64,000 nucleotides of DNA from XN24 sp964462675. GTDB taxonomy: Bacteria; Pseudomonadota; Gammaproteobacteria; Steroidobacterales; XN24. The notes beneath the pieces are model-generated. The model saw nothing but the letters and a program-made list of their open reading frames with translations. It did no database searches and had not been told where the DNA came from. The stretch spans positions 1 through 64,000 of the forward strand of contig CAYWYS010000009.1 of assembly GCA_964462675.1 (NCBI GenBank). The letters are read 5' to 3'. Shown here one piece after another: positions 20,101-31,870 of the stretch. Position numbers and translations under genes: made by a program. Each line of letters opens with the position of its first letter. Within the stretch, counting starts at the first letter, position 1.

Positions 20101-20886
20101 GGGCGGATGGTGCTTGCGCAGCGCCTCGGCAGTCTCGCGAATCTCGCGCTCGCCCGGCAGGAACACCAGGATGTCGCCGCTGCGCGGCATGTCCGGCCCG
20201 CTCAGTTCGTCGACGGCCGCCAGCACGCCATCGACCAACTCGCCCTGCTCCGGATCGTCCAGCGGCCGGTAGCGCACCTCGACCGGGTGGGTGGTGCCGC
20301 CCACTTCGATGACCGGCGCACCGCCGAAATGCTCCGCGAAGCGCAACGGCTCGATCGTGGCCGAGGTGATGATCAGCTTGAGGTCGGGACGGCGCGGCAG
20401 CAGCTGCTTGAGGTAGCCGAGCACGAAATCGATGTTCAGGCTGCGCTCGTGAGCCTCGTCGATGATCAGCGCCGCATAGCGCGACAACATCGGGTCGCTG
20501 CGGATCTCGGCGAGCAGGATGCCGTCGGTCATCAGCTTGACGCGGCAGTCCGGCCCGGTGTGATCCGTGAAGCGGATCTTCCAGCCGACCAGCGCCTCGC
20601 CTGCCGGGCCGAGCTCTGCGGCGATCCGGGCCGCCACCGAGCGCGCCGCGATCCGGCGCGGCTGCGTGTGCCCGATGATGCCCCCGCTTGCATGGCCCAG
20701 TCCGAGGCCCAGGCAGATCTTCGGCAGCTGCGTCGTCTTGCCGGAACCCGTCGCGCCGCAGACGATGACGACCTGGTGCGCCCCGATCGCCGCGGCAATA
20801 GCCTCGCGCTCCGCCGAGACCGGCAGTTCGGGGGGGAACACGAGACGCGGAAGACCCGGCAGGACCTCCCGCTCAGCGCCCGACAC
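17140..20886 (-). CDS. hrpA: ATP-dependent RNA helicase HrpA
   Basis: HrpA is a large DEAH/RHA helicase that acts on mRNA and rescues stalled ribosomes in E. coli. The 1248-residue protein has Walker A GATGSGKT (44-51), DEAH (143-146), motif III SAT, and motif VI QRRGRCGRE, followed by the helicase-associated and OB-like regions and the long DUF3418 C-terminal half typical of HrpA. It starts 14 bp inside the end of mazG, making it the last gene of a fumC-nudL-mazG-hrpA run. Confidence 0.95.
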   Translation of the reverse strand: MSGAEREVLPGLPRLVFPPELPVSAEREAIAAAIGAHQVVIVCGATGSGKTTQLPKICLGLGLGHASGGIIGHTQPRRIAARSVAARIAAELGPAGEALVGWKIRFTDHTGPDCRVKLMTDGILLAEIRSDPMLSRYAALIIDEAHERSLNIDFVLGYLKQLLPRRPDLKLIITSATIEPLRFAEHFGGAPVIEVGGTTHPVEVRYRPLDDPEQGELVDGVLAAVDELSGPDMPRSGDILVFLPGEREIRETAEALRKHHPPGVEVLPLYGRLSAAEQDRVFRREGRRRIVLATNVAETSLTVPGIRHVVDSGLARISRYSYRSKIQRLQVEPISQASARQRRGRCGREAEGVCIRLYDEADHDARPAYTDPEIRRTNLASVILQMETLGLGAIADFPFLDPPDSRFVTDGYRLLRELGAVDEQRQVTRLGRLLARLPVDPRLARMLLAAGELGCLRELLVITAGLSIQDPRERPADAAGAADERHAAFRDRRSDFLSLLQLWEAWQAQRQHASGSAQRRWCRENFLSYLRLREWQDVHRQLVGIVHEMRMRPNEAPADYAAIHQAILAGMLSHIGRLDEKGEYRGPRNLRFRLFPDSTLSGRPPPWVVVAALVETGRVWGRMAAMVEPAWIESAGQHLLRRSWSDPHWQPQRGFVAAREQVTLFGLVLAADRRVDFARVDPAAARRVFVREALAAGTLRTRGQFLAANRRLVDEVQVLEAKLRRRELLAGDETMAAFYEQRVPAGICSAPAFERWRRKAEQAQPGLLLMSLEDLLTGAALPAPTAYPDVLEFAGNRLPLRYRFDPLAEDDGVTVSVPRHLLPLVDEDRLEWLVPGWLEAKIVAMLRALPKALRRRIVPVPDHARACLALLRPGHGRLRAALAEALRQTAGIEVEPETWAGLELEPWQRFRVELLGDDGKLLAASRDLAQLKREFSAGEGPVAGGAAAGWAGEGFRDWRFGAVPEYVELVHGGTRQRLFPALQDDGTAVSCRLFPTPEAAARAGRLGVLRLFMLALPQQHRSLLQRARSDRALILRGRGLAAGADLADDAAAAAFAGVFLAADGELPGDAEAFRRVLDAGRGRIVPEGERFLEVLAETLELRDLVAARLAKGLTGPAAREAAGDIAEQLSALVFPGFLRVTPSARLLALPRYLRAVLLRIDRLALGKGEARQVLELAPHCRRLAEGRAADWSCAAAAAAFASYRWMVEEYRVSLFAQQLGVGEKVSHARLEALWQRVRELRAGLAAPD

Positions 20887-21661
20887 CGGCTTCCTTGGCC
20901 TCGTTCCAGAGCCGCTCGAGCTCGGCCGCGCCGGCCTCCTCGGGCCGGCGCCCGTCCAGCGCGAGCCGCGCCTCGATGGCGCGGAAGCGGGCCTCGAACT
21001 TCAGTCCGGCCCGGCGCAACGCGCCCTCGGCATCGATGTCCAGGTGTCGCGCCAGGTTCACCACCGTGAACAACAGGTCGCCGAGCTCCTCGTCGACTGC
21101 TTCCGGCGCAACGCCGCGGGCTGCGATCGCGGCCTCCAGCTCGCGCGTCTCCTCGGCCAGCTTGTCGAGCACCGCCTCGGCATTCGGCCAATCGAAGCCG
21201 ACGCGCGCGGCGCGGCGCCCAAGCTTCTGGGCGCGCGCCAGCGCCGGCAAGGCGACCGGCACGCCGTCGAGCGCCCCTTGGTCACGGGCGGTGCGCTCGC
21301 GCGCCTTGTGGGCCTCCCAGGCCTGCGTCTGGGCGCCGGCGTCGGCCACCTCGGCGGTGCCGAACACGTGCGGGTGGCGGCGGCGCATCTTGTCCGCCAG
21401 CTCGCGCGCGACGGTGTTGAAGTCGAAAGCGCCCTGCTCCTCCGCCAGGCGGGCATGGAACACGACCTGGAACAGCAGGTCGCCGAGCTCCTCGCGCAAC
21501 GCGCCGAGATCGCCGCGCTCGATCGCGTCGGCGACCTCGAAGGCCTCTTCCAGCGTGTACGGCGCAATGGTCGCGAAAGTCTGCTGGATGTCCCAGGGAC
21601 AGCCGTGTTGCGGGTCCCGCAGCCGCGCCATGACCTCGAGCAATGCCTCGAGGTCGCTCAC
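20873..21661 (-). CDS. mazG: Nucleoside triphosphate pyrophosphohydrolase MazG
   Basis: MazG hydrolyses NTPs and dNTPs to monophosphates and pyrophosphate, removing abnormal nucleotides. The 262-residue protein has two MazG-type repeats: the first around CPWDIQQTF, LEEAFEVADA and REELGDLLFQVV, the second around ELEAAIAA and EELGDLLFTVVNLAR. The acidic EExxE and ExxD residues bind magnesium. The start is GTG and overlaps the nudL stop as GTGA. It overlaps hrpA by 14 bp. Confidence 0.94.
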   Translation of the reverse strand: MSDLEALLEVMARLRDPQHGCPWDIQQTFATIAPYTLEEAFEVADAIERGDLGALREELGDLLFQVVFHARLAEEQGAFDFNTVARELADKMRRRHPHVFGTAEVADAGAQTQAWEAHKARERTARDQGALDGVPVALPALARAQKLGRRAARVGFDWPNAEAVLDKLAEETRELEAAIAARGVAPEAVDEELGDLLFTVVNLARHLDIDAEGALRRAGLKFEARFRAIEARLALDGRRPEEAGAAELERLWNEAKEAGVGR

Positions 21662-22274
21662 AGCTCCTCCTCGAGCAGCGTCTCGCGGAAATTGACCAGC
21701 ATCGCCGCGGTCGCGCCCCAGATCAGGTGCGGCCCCCAGGGCAGCTCGAAGTACGGCAGCTTGACGCCAAGGAAGCGCTTGTGGCGCAGCTGCATGTTGC
21801 CGGGCTCGAGCAGCACCGAGAGCGGCACCTCGAAGGCCTCGCTGACCTCCTTGCGATCCAGCGCCAGGCTGAAATCCGGCTGCACGAATCCCACGACGGG
21901 AGTCACTGAGTAACCCGTAATCGTCAGGTAGTTCGACAGGTAGCCGGCGACCTCGACCAGCTCGGGCCTGAGGCCGACCTCCTCCAGCGCCTCGCGCAGC
22001 GCCGCTTCGCGCGGCCCCGGGTCCGACGGGTCGAGCCGGCCGCCGGGAAAACTGACCTGGCCCGCATGCTGCCGGAGTTCCGGCGCCCGCACCGTGAACA
22101 GGACCGTCAAGCCTTCGGGCCGCTCGACGATCGGCAGCAGCACGGCGGCCGGCACCGGCCGGCGCGGCCGCAGCCGCTCCAGGCCGGCCGGCAGGTCGCC
22201 CGGCAGGCCGGGTATGCGGTAGACATTCGGCGGGGCTGGCCGCGTGCCCGCCAGGCGCCGGGCGATCAGGGCCT

Positions 22275-22278
<4 letters not shown>
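21658..22278 (-). CDS. nudL: Nudix coenzyme A pyrophosphatase (NudL-like)
   Basis: It probably hydrolyses coenzyme A and acyl-CoAs at the pyrophosphate bond. The 206-residue protein has the upstream NudL-type segment QVSFPGGRLDPSD and the Nudix core REALEEVG (95-102). The first acidic position of the Nudix consensus is relaxed, as usual in this subfamily. The start is GTG, overlapping fumC as GTGA, and the gene in turn overlaps mazG. Being placed with MazG makes a pair of nucleotide-housecleaning hydrolases. Confidence 0.9.
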
Positions 22279-23663
<1,385 letters not shown>

Positions 23664-23765
23664 CGACCCTCTCCCGTGACAGGGAAGCGGCCCGGGAGGG
23701 CGCGCTTCCGGCTTGATGAAAATCCGCACGCGTGAACCGGCCGAGATGCGCCCTCCGGCGGGCGG

Positions 23766-23795
23766 TTCAGGGCGTCATCTGCGTTGCGGTATGAT
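23766..23795 (+). promoter_or_regulatory. Candidate promoter of purB
   Basis: TATGAT (23790-23795) is a strong -10 match; a weak -35 candidate TTCAGG lies at 23766-23771 with 18-base spacing. The site is 33 bp before the purB ATG in the 164-bp divergent fumC/purB gap. Confidence 0.4.
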
Positions 23796-23827
23796 GCCGC
23801 AATCCTAACATCTTCGGCGCTTTATCA

Positions 23828-25195
23828 ATGGATACCTCACCCTTGACGGCAGTCTCGCCGGTGGACGGACGCTACGCCGGCCGCGCGGCCCGGCTGCGGC
23901 CCGTTTTCAGCGAGTTCGGCCTGATCCGTTACCGGGTCGCGGTGGAGGCTCGCTGGCTGCTGGCGCTGGCCGACGAGCCCGGGATCATCGAACTCGACCC
24001 GGTCGAGGGCGCACCGCGCGACATGCTCGAGCAACTCGCCGCCGGCCTGACTATCGAGCAGGCGGTCCGCGTCAAGACGATCGAGGGCAAGACCAATCAC
24101 GACGTCAAGGCGGTTGAATACTTTCTCAAGGAACAGCTTGCGCCGGCCGACCCGGATGGGCGGCTGCGCGAGTTCTTCCACTTCGCCTGCACCTCCGAGG
24201 ACATCAACAACCTGGCCTATGCGCTGATGCTGCGTGATGCGCGCGACGGCGTTCTCGCGCCGGAGCAGAAGGCGCTGGCCGCGGCGCTGGCTGCCCTGGC
24301 CGAGCGCCACGCGCACGTCCCGATGCTGTCGAGGACGCACGGCCAGCCGGCGTCGCCGACGACGCTGGGCAAGGAATTCGCAAACTTCGCCTGGCGCCTC
24401 AGGCGGCTCGGCAGGGGTTTCGCTGCCGTCGAGATCCTCGGCAAGATCAACGGCGCGGTCGGCAACTACAACGCGCACCTCGCGGCTTACCCGGACGTCG
24501 ACTGGCCGTCGCTGTCGCGGCACTTCGTCGAGTCGCTCGGACTGGGCTGGAACCCTTACACCACGCAGATCGAGCCGCATGACTGGATCGCCGAGTACTG
24601 CCACGCGCTGGCGCGCTTCAACACTGCGCTGATCGATCTGTGCCGCGACCTGTGGGGCTACGTCTCGTTGGGCTACTTCAGGCAGCGGCTCGTGGCCGGC
24701 GAAGTGGGCTCCTCGACGATGCCGCACAAGGTCAATCCGATCGATTTCGAGAACGCCGAGGGCAACCTCGGCATCGCGAACGCGCTGCTCGAGCATTTTG
24801 CCGCGAAGCTGCCGGTGTCGCGCTGGCAGCGCGACCTGACGGACTCGACAGTGTTGCGCAATATCGGCGTCGCGCTCGCCCATTCGCTGATCGCCTATGG
24901 TGCGGCGATGAAAGGCCTGGAGCGCATCGAGCCGGACCCCGCGCGCCTGGCGGCCGACCTCGATGCCAACTGGGAAGTGCTCGGCGAGGCCATCCAGACC
25001 GCGATGCGCCGCCACGGCCTCGAGAATCCGTACGAGCAGCTCAAGGCCCTGACCCAGGGCCGCCGCGTCGATGCGGCTGAATTGCGACAGTACATTGCCG
25101 GCCTCGGCCTGCCGGAGGAAGTCCGGCACCGCCTGCTGGAACTGACGCCGGCCAGCTACACGGGCCTGGCGGCCGAACTGGCCCGCGATCTCTGA
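23828..25195 (+). CDS. purB: Adenylosuccinate lyase
   Basis: PurB catalyses two steps of purine synthesis: it releases fumarate from SAICAR and from adenylosuccinate. The 455-residue protein carries the lyase signature SSTMPHKVNPIDFENAEGN with its flexible catalytic loop, the TSEDINN segment, and RTHGQPASPTTLGKE. The length matches E. coli PurB (456). The ribosome-binding site is weak. Fumarate produced here is the substrate of the neighbouring FumC. Confidence 0.97.
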   Translation: MDTSPLTAVSPVDGRYAGRAARLRPVFSEFGLIRYRVAVEARWLLALADEPGIIELDPVEGAPRDMLEQLAAGLTIEQAVRVKTIEGKTNHDVKAVEYFLKEQLAPADPDGRLREFFHFACTSEDINNLAYALMLRDARDGVLAPEQKALAAALAALAERHAHVPMLSRTHGQPASPTTLGKEFANFAWRLRRLGRGFAAVEILGKINGAVGNYNAHLAAYPDVDWPSLSRHFVESLGLGWNPYTTQIEPHDWIAEYCHALARFNTALIDLCRDLWGYVSLGYFRQRLVAGEVGSSTMPHKVNPIDFENAEGNLGIANALLEHFAAKLPVSRWQRDLTDSTVLRNIGVALAHSLIAYGAAMKGLERIEPDPARLAADLDANWEVLGEAIQTAMRRHGLENPYEQLKALTQGRRVDAAELRQYIAGLGLPEEVRHRLLELTPASYTGLAAELARDL

Positions 25196-25217
25196 CAGCG
25201 CCGGAAACACGCCGCCG

Positions 25218-26159
25218 ATGAATCTCGACGACATCAGTGTCCGCCTCGCCGACTGGTCGATGGACGAAGCCGCCCTGCGCAACGTCCGCACGCGCGTGTT
25301 CGTGCAGGAACAGTCGGTGTCTGAAATCCTCGAGTGGGACGGCCTCGACGAGCTGTGCGTGCATGCGATCGCCGAGACCCGGGCAGACGGGGTCATCGGC
25401 ACCGGCCGGCTGCATCCCTCGGGCAAGATCGGCCGCATGGCAGTGCTGGCCGCCTGGCGCGGCCGCGGCGTCGGCGCCGGTATCCTGCGGCGGCTGCTCG
25501 AGGCCGCGGCGCAGCGCGGGCTCGAGGAGGTCTACCTGCACGCGCAGGTGGCGGTGGTGGGCTTCTATGCCCGGCTCGGCTTCGTCGCGGAGGGGCCTGA
25601 ATTCGAGGAGGCCGACATTCCGCATCGCCTGATGCGGCTGCGGCTGCCGCAGGGCGGCGCGGACGAGGCCGGCGAGGTCACCGGCACCCGGCGGCTGCTG
25701 AGCGGCAAGGCCGAGTTTGCGGACGCCGTAGGTGAAGTCGCGTCCTTCGCGGCACGCTCGCTGGTGATCTTCACGCCGGACCTCGAGCACGGCGTGTACG
25801 ACAGCAGCCGCTTCCTGGAGGCCGTCAAGCGCCTGGTGCTGTCGCGCAGCCACGCGCGCATCCGGGTGCTGATCAGCGATCCCACCCGGGTCCAGCAAAC
25901 TGCCAACCGCTTCCTGCACGTCGGTCGGCGGCTATCGAGCTTCATCGAGTTCCGCCACTTGTCCGACGCCGGCCAGAATCGCGGCGATGCTTTCATGATT
26001 GCCGACGGCTCGGCGATCGTCTATCGGGCCATCGCCGAGCGCTGGCAAGGCCTCGCCGACAGCTACGAACCGCGCATGGCGCGCCTGTACCTCGGCCATT
26101 TCGAACAGCTGTGGCAACTGAGCGATCCCGCCTACGAGTTGCGCGAGACCCGCCTCTAG
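25218..26159 (+). CDS. GNAT acetyltransferase fused to a C-terminal domain of unknown function
   Basis: The 313-residue protein has two parts. Residues 1-145 are a GNAT N-acetyltransferase with the acetyl-CoA pyrophosphate loop in AWRGRGVGAGIL and a conserved FYARLGF helix near 115. Residues about 155-313 form a separate conserved domain (DUF7931-like, by recall) with FTPDLEHGVYDS, RVLISDP and LGHFEQLW; its strand pattern faintly recalls phospholipase D-like folds, but no HKD motif is present. The substrate is unknown. It is placed 22 bp after purB and 51 bp before mnmA, in the same direction. Confidence 0.82.
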   Translation: MNLDDISVRLADWSMDEAALRNVRTRVFVQEQSVSEILEWDGLDELCVHAIAETRADGVIGTGRLHPSGKIGRMAVLAAWRGRGVGAGILRRLLEAAAQRGLEEVYLHAQVAVVGFYARLGFVAEGPEFEEADIPHRLMRLRLPQGGADEAGEVTGTRRLLSGKAEFADAVGEVASFAARSLVIFTPDLEHGVYDSSRFLEAVKRLVLSRSHARIRVLISDPTRVQQTANRFLHVGRRLSSFIEFRHLSDAGQNRGDAFMIADGSAIVYRAIAERWQGLADSYEPRMARLYLGHFEQLWQLSDPAYELRETRL

Positions 26160-26210
26160 GCTGCAGGGGCCCGCGACGCATGGCGGTCGTTTGCCGCTAA
26201 CATATGCCAC

Positions 26211-27329
26211 ATGAGTCGCGAGCGCATCATTGTCGGCATGTCGGGCGGCGTGGATTCCGCCGTCGCCGCGCTGCGCCTGCTCGAGGCCGGCCACGAGGTC
26301 CAGGGCCTGTTCATGAGCAACTGGGCCGAGGATGAGGAAGGCTACTGCCAGTCGGCCGAGGACTTCCAGGATGCGCGCGCTGTCTGCGAACTGCTCGGCA
26401 TCCCGCTGCATCGCGCGGATTTCTCGCGCGAGTACCGCGACCGGGTGTTCACCGCCTTCCTGGACGGCTACCGCGCCGGCGTCACGCCGAATCCCGACGT
26501 GCTGTGCAACCGGGAGATCAAGTTCGGCAAGTTCATGGAACACGCGCTGCGCCTCGGCGCGGCGCGCATCGCGACCGGCCACTATGCACGCACCGACGGC
26601 TCCGGCCGGCTGCTGCGGGCCGTCGATGCGGCCAAGGACCAGACCTATTTCCTGCACGCGGTGCCGGCGGCGGCGCTGGCCCGGACCGTGTTCCCGATCG
26701 GCGAGCTGCTGAAGCGCGAGGTGCGCGCGATCGCCAAGGCCAACGGGCTGCCGAACCACGCCCGCAAGGACAGCACCGGCATCTGTTTCATCGGCGAGCG
26801 GCCGTTTGCGGAGTTCCTCGCGCGGCATCTCGACGACGAGCCCGGCGAGATCGAGGGGCCGGACAGGCAAGTGCTCGGCCGCCATCACGGCCTGAGCCGC
26901 TACACGCTGGGCCAGCGGCAGGGACTGCGAGTCGGCGGCATCACCGGCGCTGCCGAGGCGCCGTGGTACGTAGCCGGCAAGGATCGGTCGCGCAACGTGC
27001 TGCTCGTCGTCCAGGGTCACGACCATCCGTTGCTGTTCAGCAGCTGTCTCGCGGCCATCGCGCCGCACTGGGTCGCCGGGGCCGCCCCGCCGCTGCCGCT
27101 GAACTGCACGGCCCGGACACGCCACCGCCAGCCCGACCAGCCCTGCCGTGTCGAGGCTGCCCGGGACGGGCGGCTGGCGGTGCGTTTCGAGTCCGCCCAG
27201 CGCGCGCTGACGCCGGGGCAGTTCGTGGTGTTTTACGCCGGCGAGGCGTGCCTCGGCGGCGCCACGATTGCGTCGGTCGCCCCGGCCACCCCGCTCCCCG
27301 TCTCCCGGGATATTTCCGTCTCGGCCTGA
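26211..27329 (+). CDS. mnmA: tRNA-specific 2-thiouridylase MnmA
   Basis: MnmA thiolates U34 of tRNAs for Lys, Glu and Gln. The 372-residue protein has the PP-loop SGGVDS (11-16) for ATP, catalytic C99 in NPDVLCNREIKFG, and the second catalytic cysteine C192 in DSTGICFIGER. Length and motif spacing match E. coli MnmA. It precedes the aconitase gene, and a perfect TATAAT lies just after its stop. Confidence 0.96.
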   Translation: MSRERIIVGMSGGVDSAVAALRLLEAGHEVQGLFMSNWAEDEEGYCQSAEDFQDARAVCELLGIPLHRADFSREYRDRVFTAFLDGYRAGVTPNPDVLCNREIKFGKFMEHALRLGAARIATGHYARTDGSGRLLRAVDAAKDQTYFLHAVPAAALARTVFPIGELLKREVRAIAKANGLPNHARKDSTGICFIGERPFAEFLARHLDDEPGEIEGPDRQVLGRHHGLSRYTLGQRQGLRVGGITGAAEAPWYVAGKDRSRNVLLVVQGHDHPLLFSSCLAAIAPHWVAGAAPPLPLNCTARTRHRQPDQPCRVEAARDGRLAVRFESAQRALTPGQFVVFYAGEACLGGATIASVAPATPLPVSRDISVSA

Positions 27330-27340
27330 GCCGGTTCCGC

Positions 27341-27346
27341 TATAAT
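27341..27346 (+). promoter_or_regulatory. TATAAT -10 box upstream of aconitase
   Basis: A perfect -10 hexamer in the 83-bp mnmA-acnA gap, 67 bp before the acnA ATG. No good -35 hexamer is found at 16-18 bp, so an activator may be needed. Confidence 0.45.
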
Positions 27347-27412
27347 CACGGGCTGGCCACGCCAGGCTGGCCCGCACGGGCCAGCGCGCTCTCAAGCCAT
27401 TCCGGAGGAATC

Positions 27413-30169
<2,757 letters not shown>

Positions 30170-30227
30170 GTCCCGGGACGCAGATCGCGTCCGACGAGCT
30201 GCCGCTGCTGGCGGAGCGCCTCGGCGC

Positions 30228-31102
30228 TTGAGCGCGTCCCTGCGCGCCGCGCTCGGCCCCGGCCTGCTGATGGCCGGTGCGGCCGTGGGTGTGTCGCACC
30301 TCGTGCAGTCGACTCGCGCGGGTGCGGAGTATGGCTTGTTGCTGCTCCCGGTCGTGCTGCTGGCCTGCCTGTTCAAGTATCCGTTCCTCGAGTTCGGGCC
30401 CCGCTATGCCGCCGCGACCGGCGAGAACTTGCTGATCGGCTATCGCCGTATCGGGCGCTGGGCCCTCGGCGTATACTGATGGCGGCACTGGCGGTCTCGA
30501 CGATCGCCGCCGTGCTGCTGGCGCTCGGCCGCCAGCCCGACTGGTCCGGGCTCAGCGGCATCACCGAGGCGCCCCGCCTCCTGACCGCCGGCGGCTTTGC
30601 CTTCCTGCTGGCGCTGGTCGGCTGGATGCCGATCCCCATCGAGGTCGCCGCGTGGCACTCGTTGTGGACGCGCGAGCGCGCCCAGCAAACGGGACAGTCG
30701 CCGAGCGTGCGCGACGCGATCCTGGACTTCCGCATCGGCTTCATCGGCGCCACCGCGCTGGCGTGCGCCTTCGTGCTGCTCGGGGCGATGCTGATGTATG
30801 CCAGCGGCCTGCGCTGCGCCGATTCGGCCGTGGGCTTCTCCGCGCAGCTGGCCGTCAGCGCCGGTGCCCTCCTGATCCTGCAGCAGGCCGGGGCCGCCTT
30901 CCCCCGCCTGATCGATTTCGCCACGACGCTCTCGTTCCTGTCCGCGCCGTTGCGGGCCTGGATCACGCTGCGCGCGGTGACCGGTCTGCACATGCCGCTG
31001 GCTGCGCGCCCCGGGCGCAGCCTGCTCACGCTGGCCTGGCTCAGCCTGCTGTTCGGGATTGCGTTCTCAGTCGCCTGGCTGGCCTGGCTGCTGATCGACT
31101 GA
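30228..31102 (+). pseudogene. Nramp-like metal ion transporter, disrupted
   Basis: Two adjoining frames together resemble an Nramp-related transporter of about 400 residues. The first (30228-30479, TTG start, 83 residues) contains the first two membrane segments, with GVSHLVQSTRAGA and FLEFGPRYAAATGE. It stops at TGA; a second frame (30479-31102, 207 residues) begins at an ATG overlapping that stop (TGATG) and resumes in a later membrane segment with GWMPIPIEVAAWHSLW. By comparison with the family from memory, about 85 residues are missing at the junction and about 70 more before FPRLIDFATTLSFL. Loss of whole helices makes a working transporter unlikely, though the overlap could allow coupled translation. 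Confidence 0.62.
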
Positions 31103-31129
31103 CGGCCGGTTCGCCGGCGGCAGCGCCGA

Positions 31130-31870
31130 TCAGGCCGGGTCGTGATTCAGCCAGGCCGGTACAGCGCGCCACGCGTCTCGCAGGCGCCGGTCGAGCAACT
31201 CGAAATCCGGGTCGAGCGTGGCCACCAGCCGCCAGAACTTCGGCGAGTGATCCAGGTGCCGCGTGTGGGCGAGCTCGTGCAGGAACAAGTGCCGCACCAG
31301 CGCGGGCTCGATAAACAGCAAGGCGCAGTTGAGGCTGATGGTCCGGCGCGCGGAACAGCTGCCCCAGCGCGACCGTTGGCGTCGCACCGTGGCGCCCGCA
31401 TAGGGAAGCGCCGCCTCTTCGCTGACCGTCGCCAGCCACGGCAACAGCGTGGCGCGCGCCATCGACATCAGCCAGGCCCTGAGACGCCGGCGGCGCCAGT
31501 GCGCGTCCTCCGGACCGCTCAGACTCAGGCGATATTCACCTGGCTCGACCTGCGCGGCGAGCCGCGGCCTGCCCGGCAGGTACTCGACCTGCCAGCGCTG
31601 GTCGAGCGCTGCCAGCCGGATTTCTGTCGGCGGCGCGAGACCCAGTTCAGCATGCGTTGCCCGGAATCCGCCGCGCGCTTTCTCGATCCAGGCCGCATTG
31701 CTGCGCACGAAGCGCTCGATGCTGCGCTCAGCCGCGCGCAGCGGTGCGACCACCTCGACGAGGCCGTGGGGAAACACCCTGAGCGCCAGCCTCTTCGCGC
31801 GCGCGCTCCTGCGCACCACCACGGCCTGCTCGCCGCCGAACAGCGCAAGCTGGTCGGCCCGTGCGCTCAC
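31130..31870 (-). CDS. YgjP-type (WLM-like) zinc metallopeptidase
   Basis: The 246-residue protein matches the YgjP/DUF45 metallopeptidase family. The zinc motif HELAH (198-202) is followed by H205 and the HSPKFW segment, and RWGSCS near 168-173 is the family hallmark. The first half is a beta-rich domain. Substrates are unknown; remote relatives include SprT and Wss1-like proteases. The start is GTG overlapping the fadH stop as GTGA. A longer open frame upstream lies inside fadH and is rejected. Confidence 0.88.
   Translation of the reverse strand: MSARADQLALFGGEQAVVVRRSARAKRLALRVFPHGLVEVVAPLRAAERSIERFVRSNAAWIEKARGGFRATHAELGLAPPTEIRLAALDQRWQVEYLPGRPRLAAQVEPGEYRLSLSGPEDAHWRRRRLRAWLMSMARATLLPWLATVSEEAALPYAGATVRRQRSRWGSCSARRTISLNCALLFIEPALVRHLFLHELAHTRHLDHSPKFWRLVATLDPDFELLDRRLRDAWRAVPAWLNHDPA

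Noticed and set aside
18595..21069. An open frame of 824 codons on the plus strand opposite hrpA
   Set aside because: Its translation is rich in Arg, Ala, Gln and His with no domain, and hrpA on the other strand is unmistakable. Such frames arise from the high GC content at third codon positions.
26504..27412. A long frame joining sequence inside mnmA to aconitase
   Set aside because: The part before 27413 is the wrong frame of mnmA; the true start has GGAGGAA and the family N-terminus.
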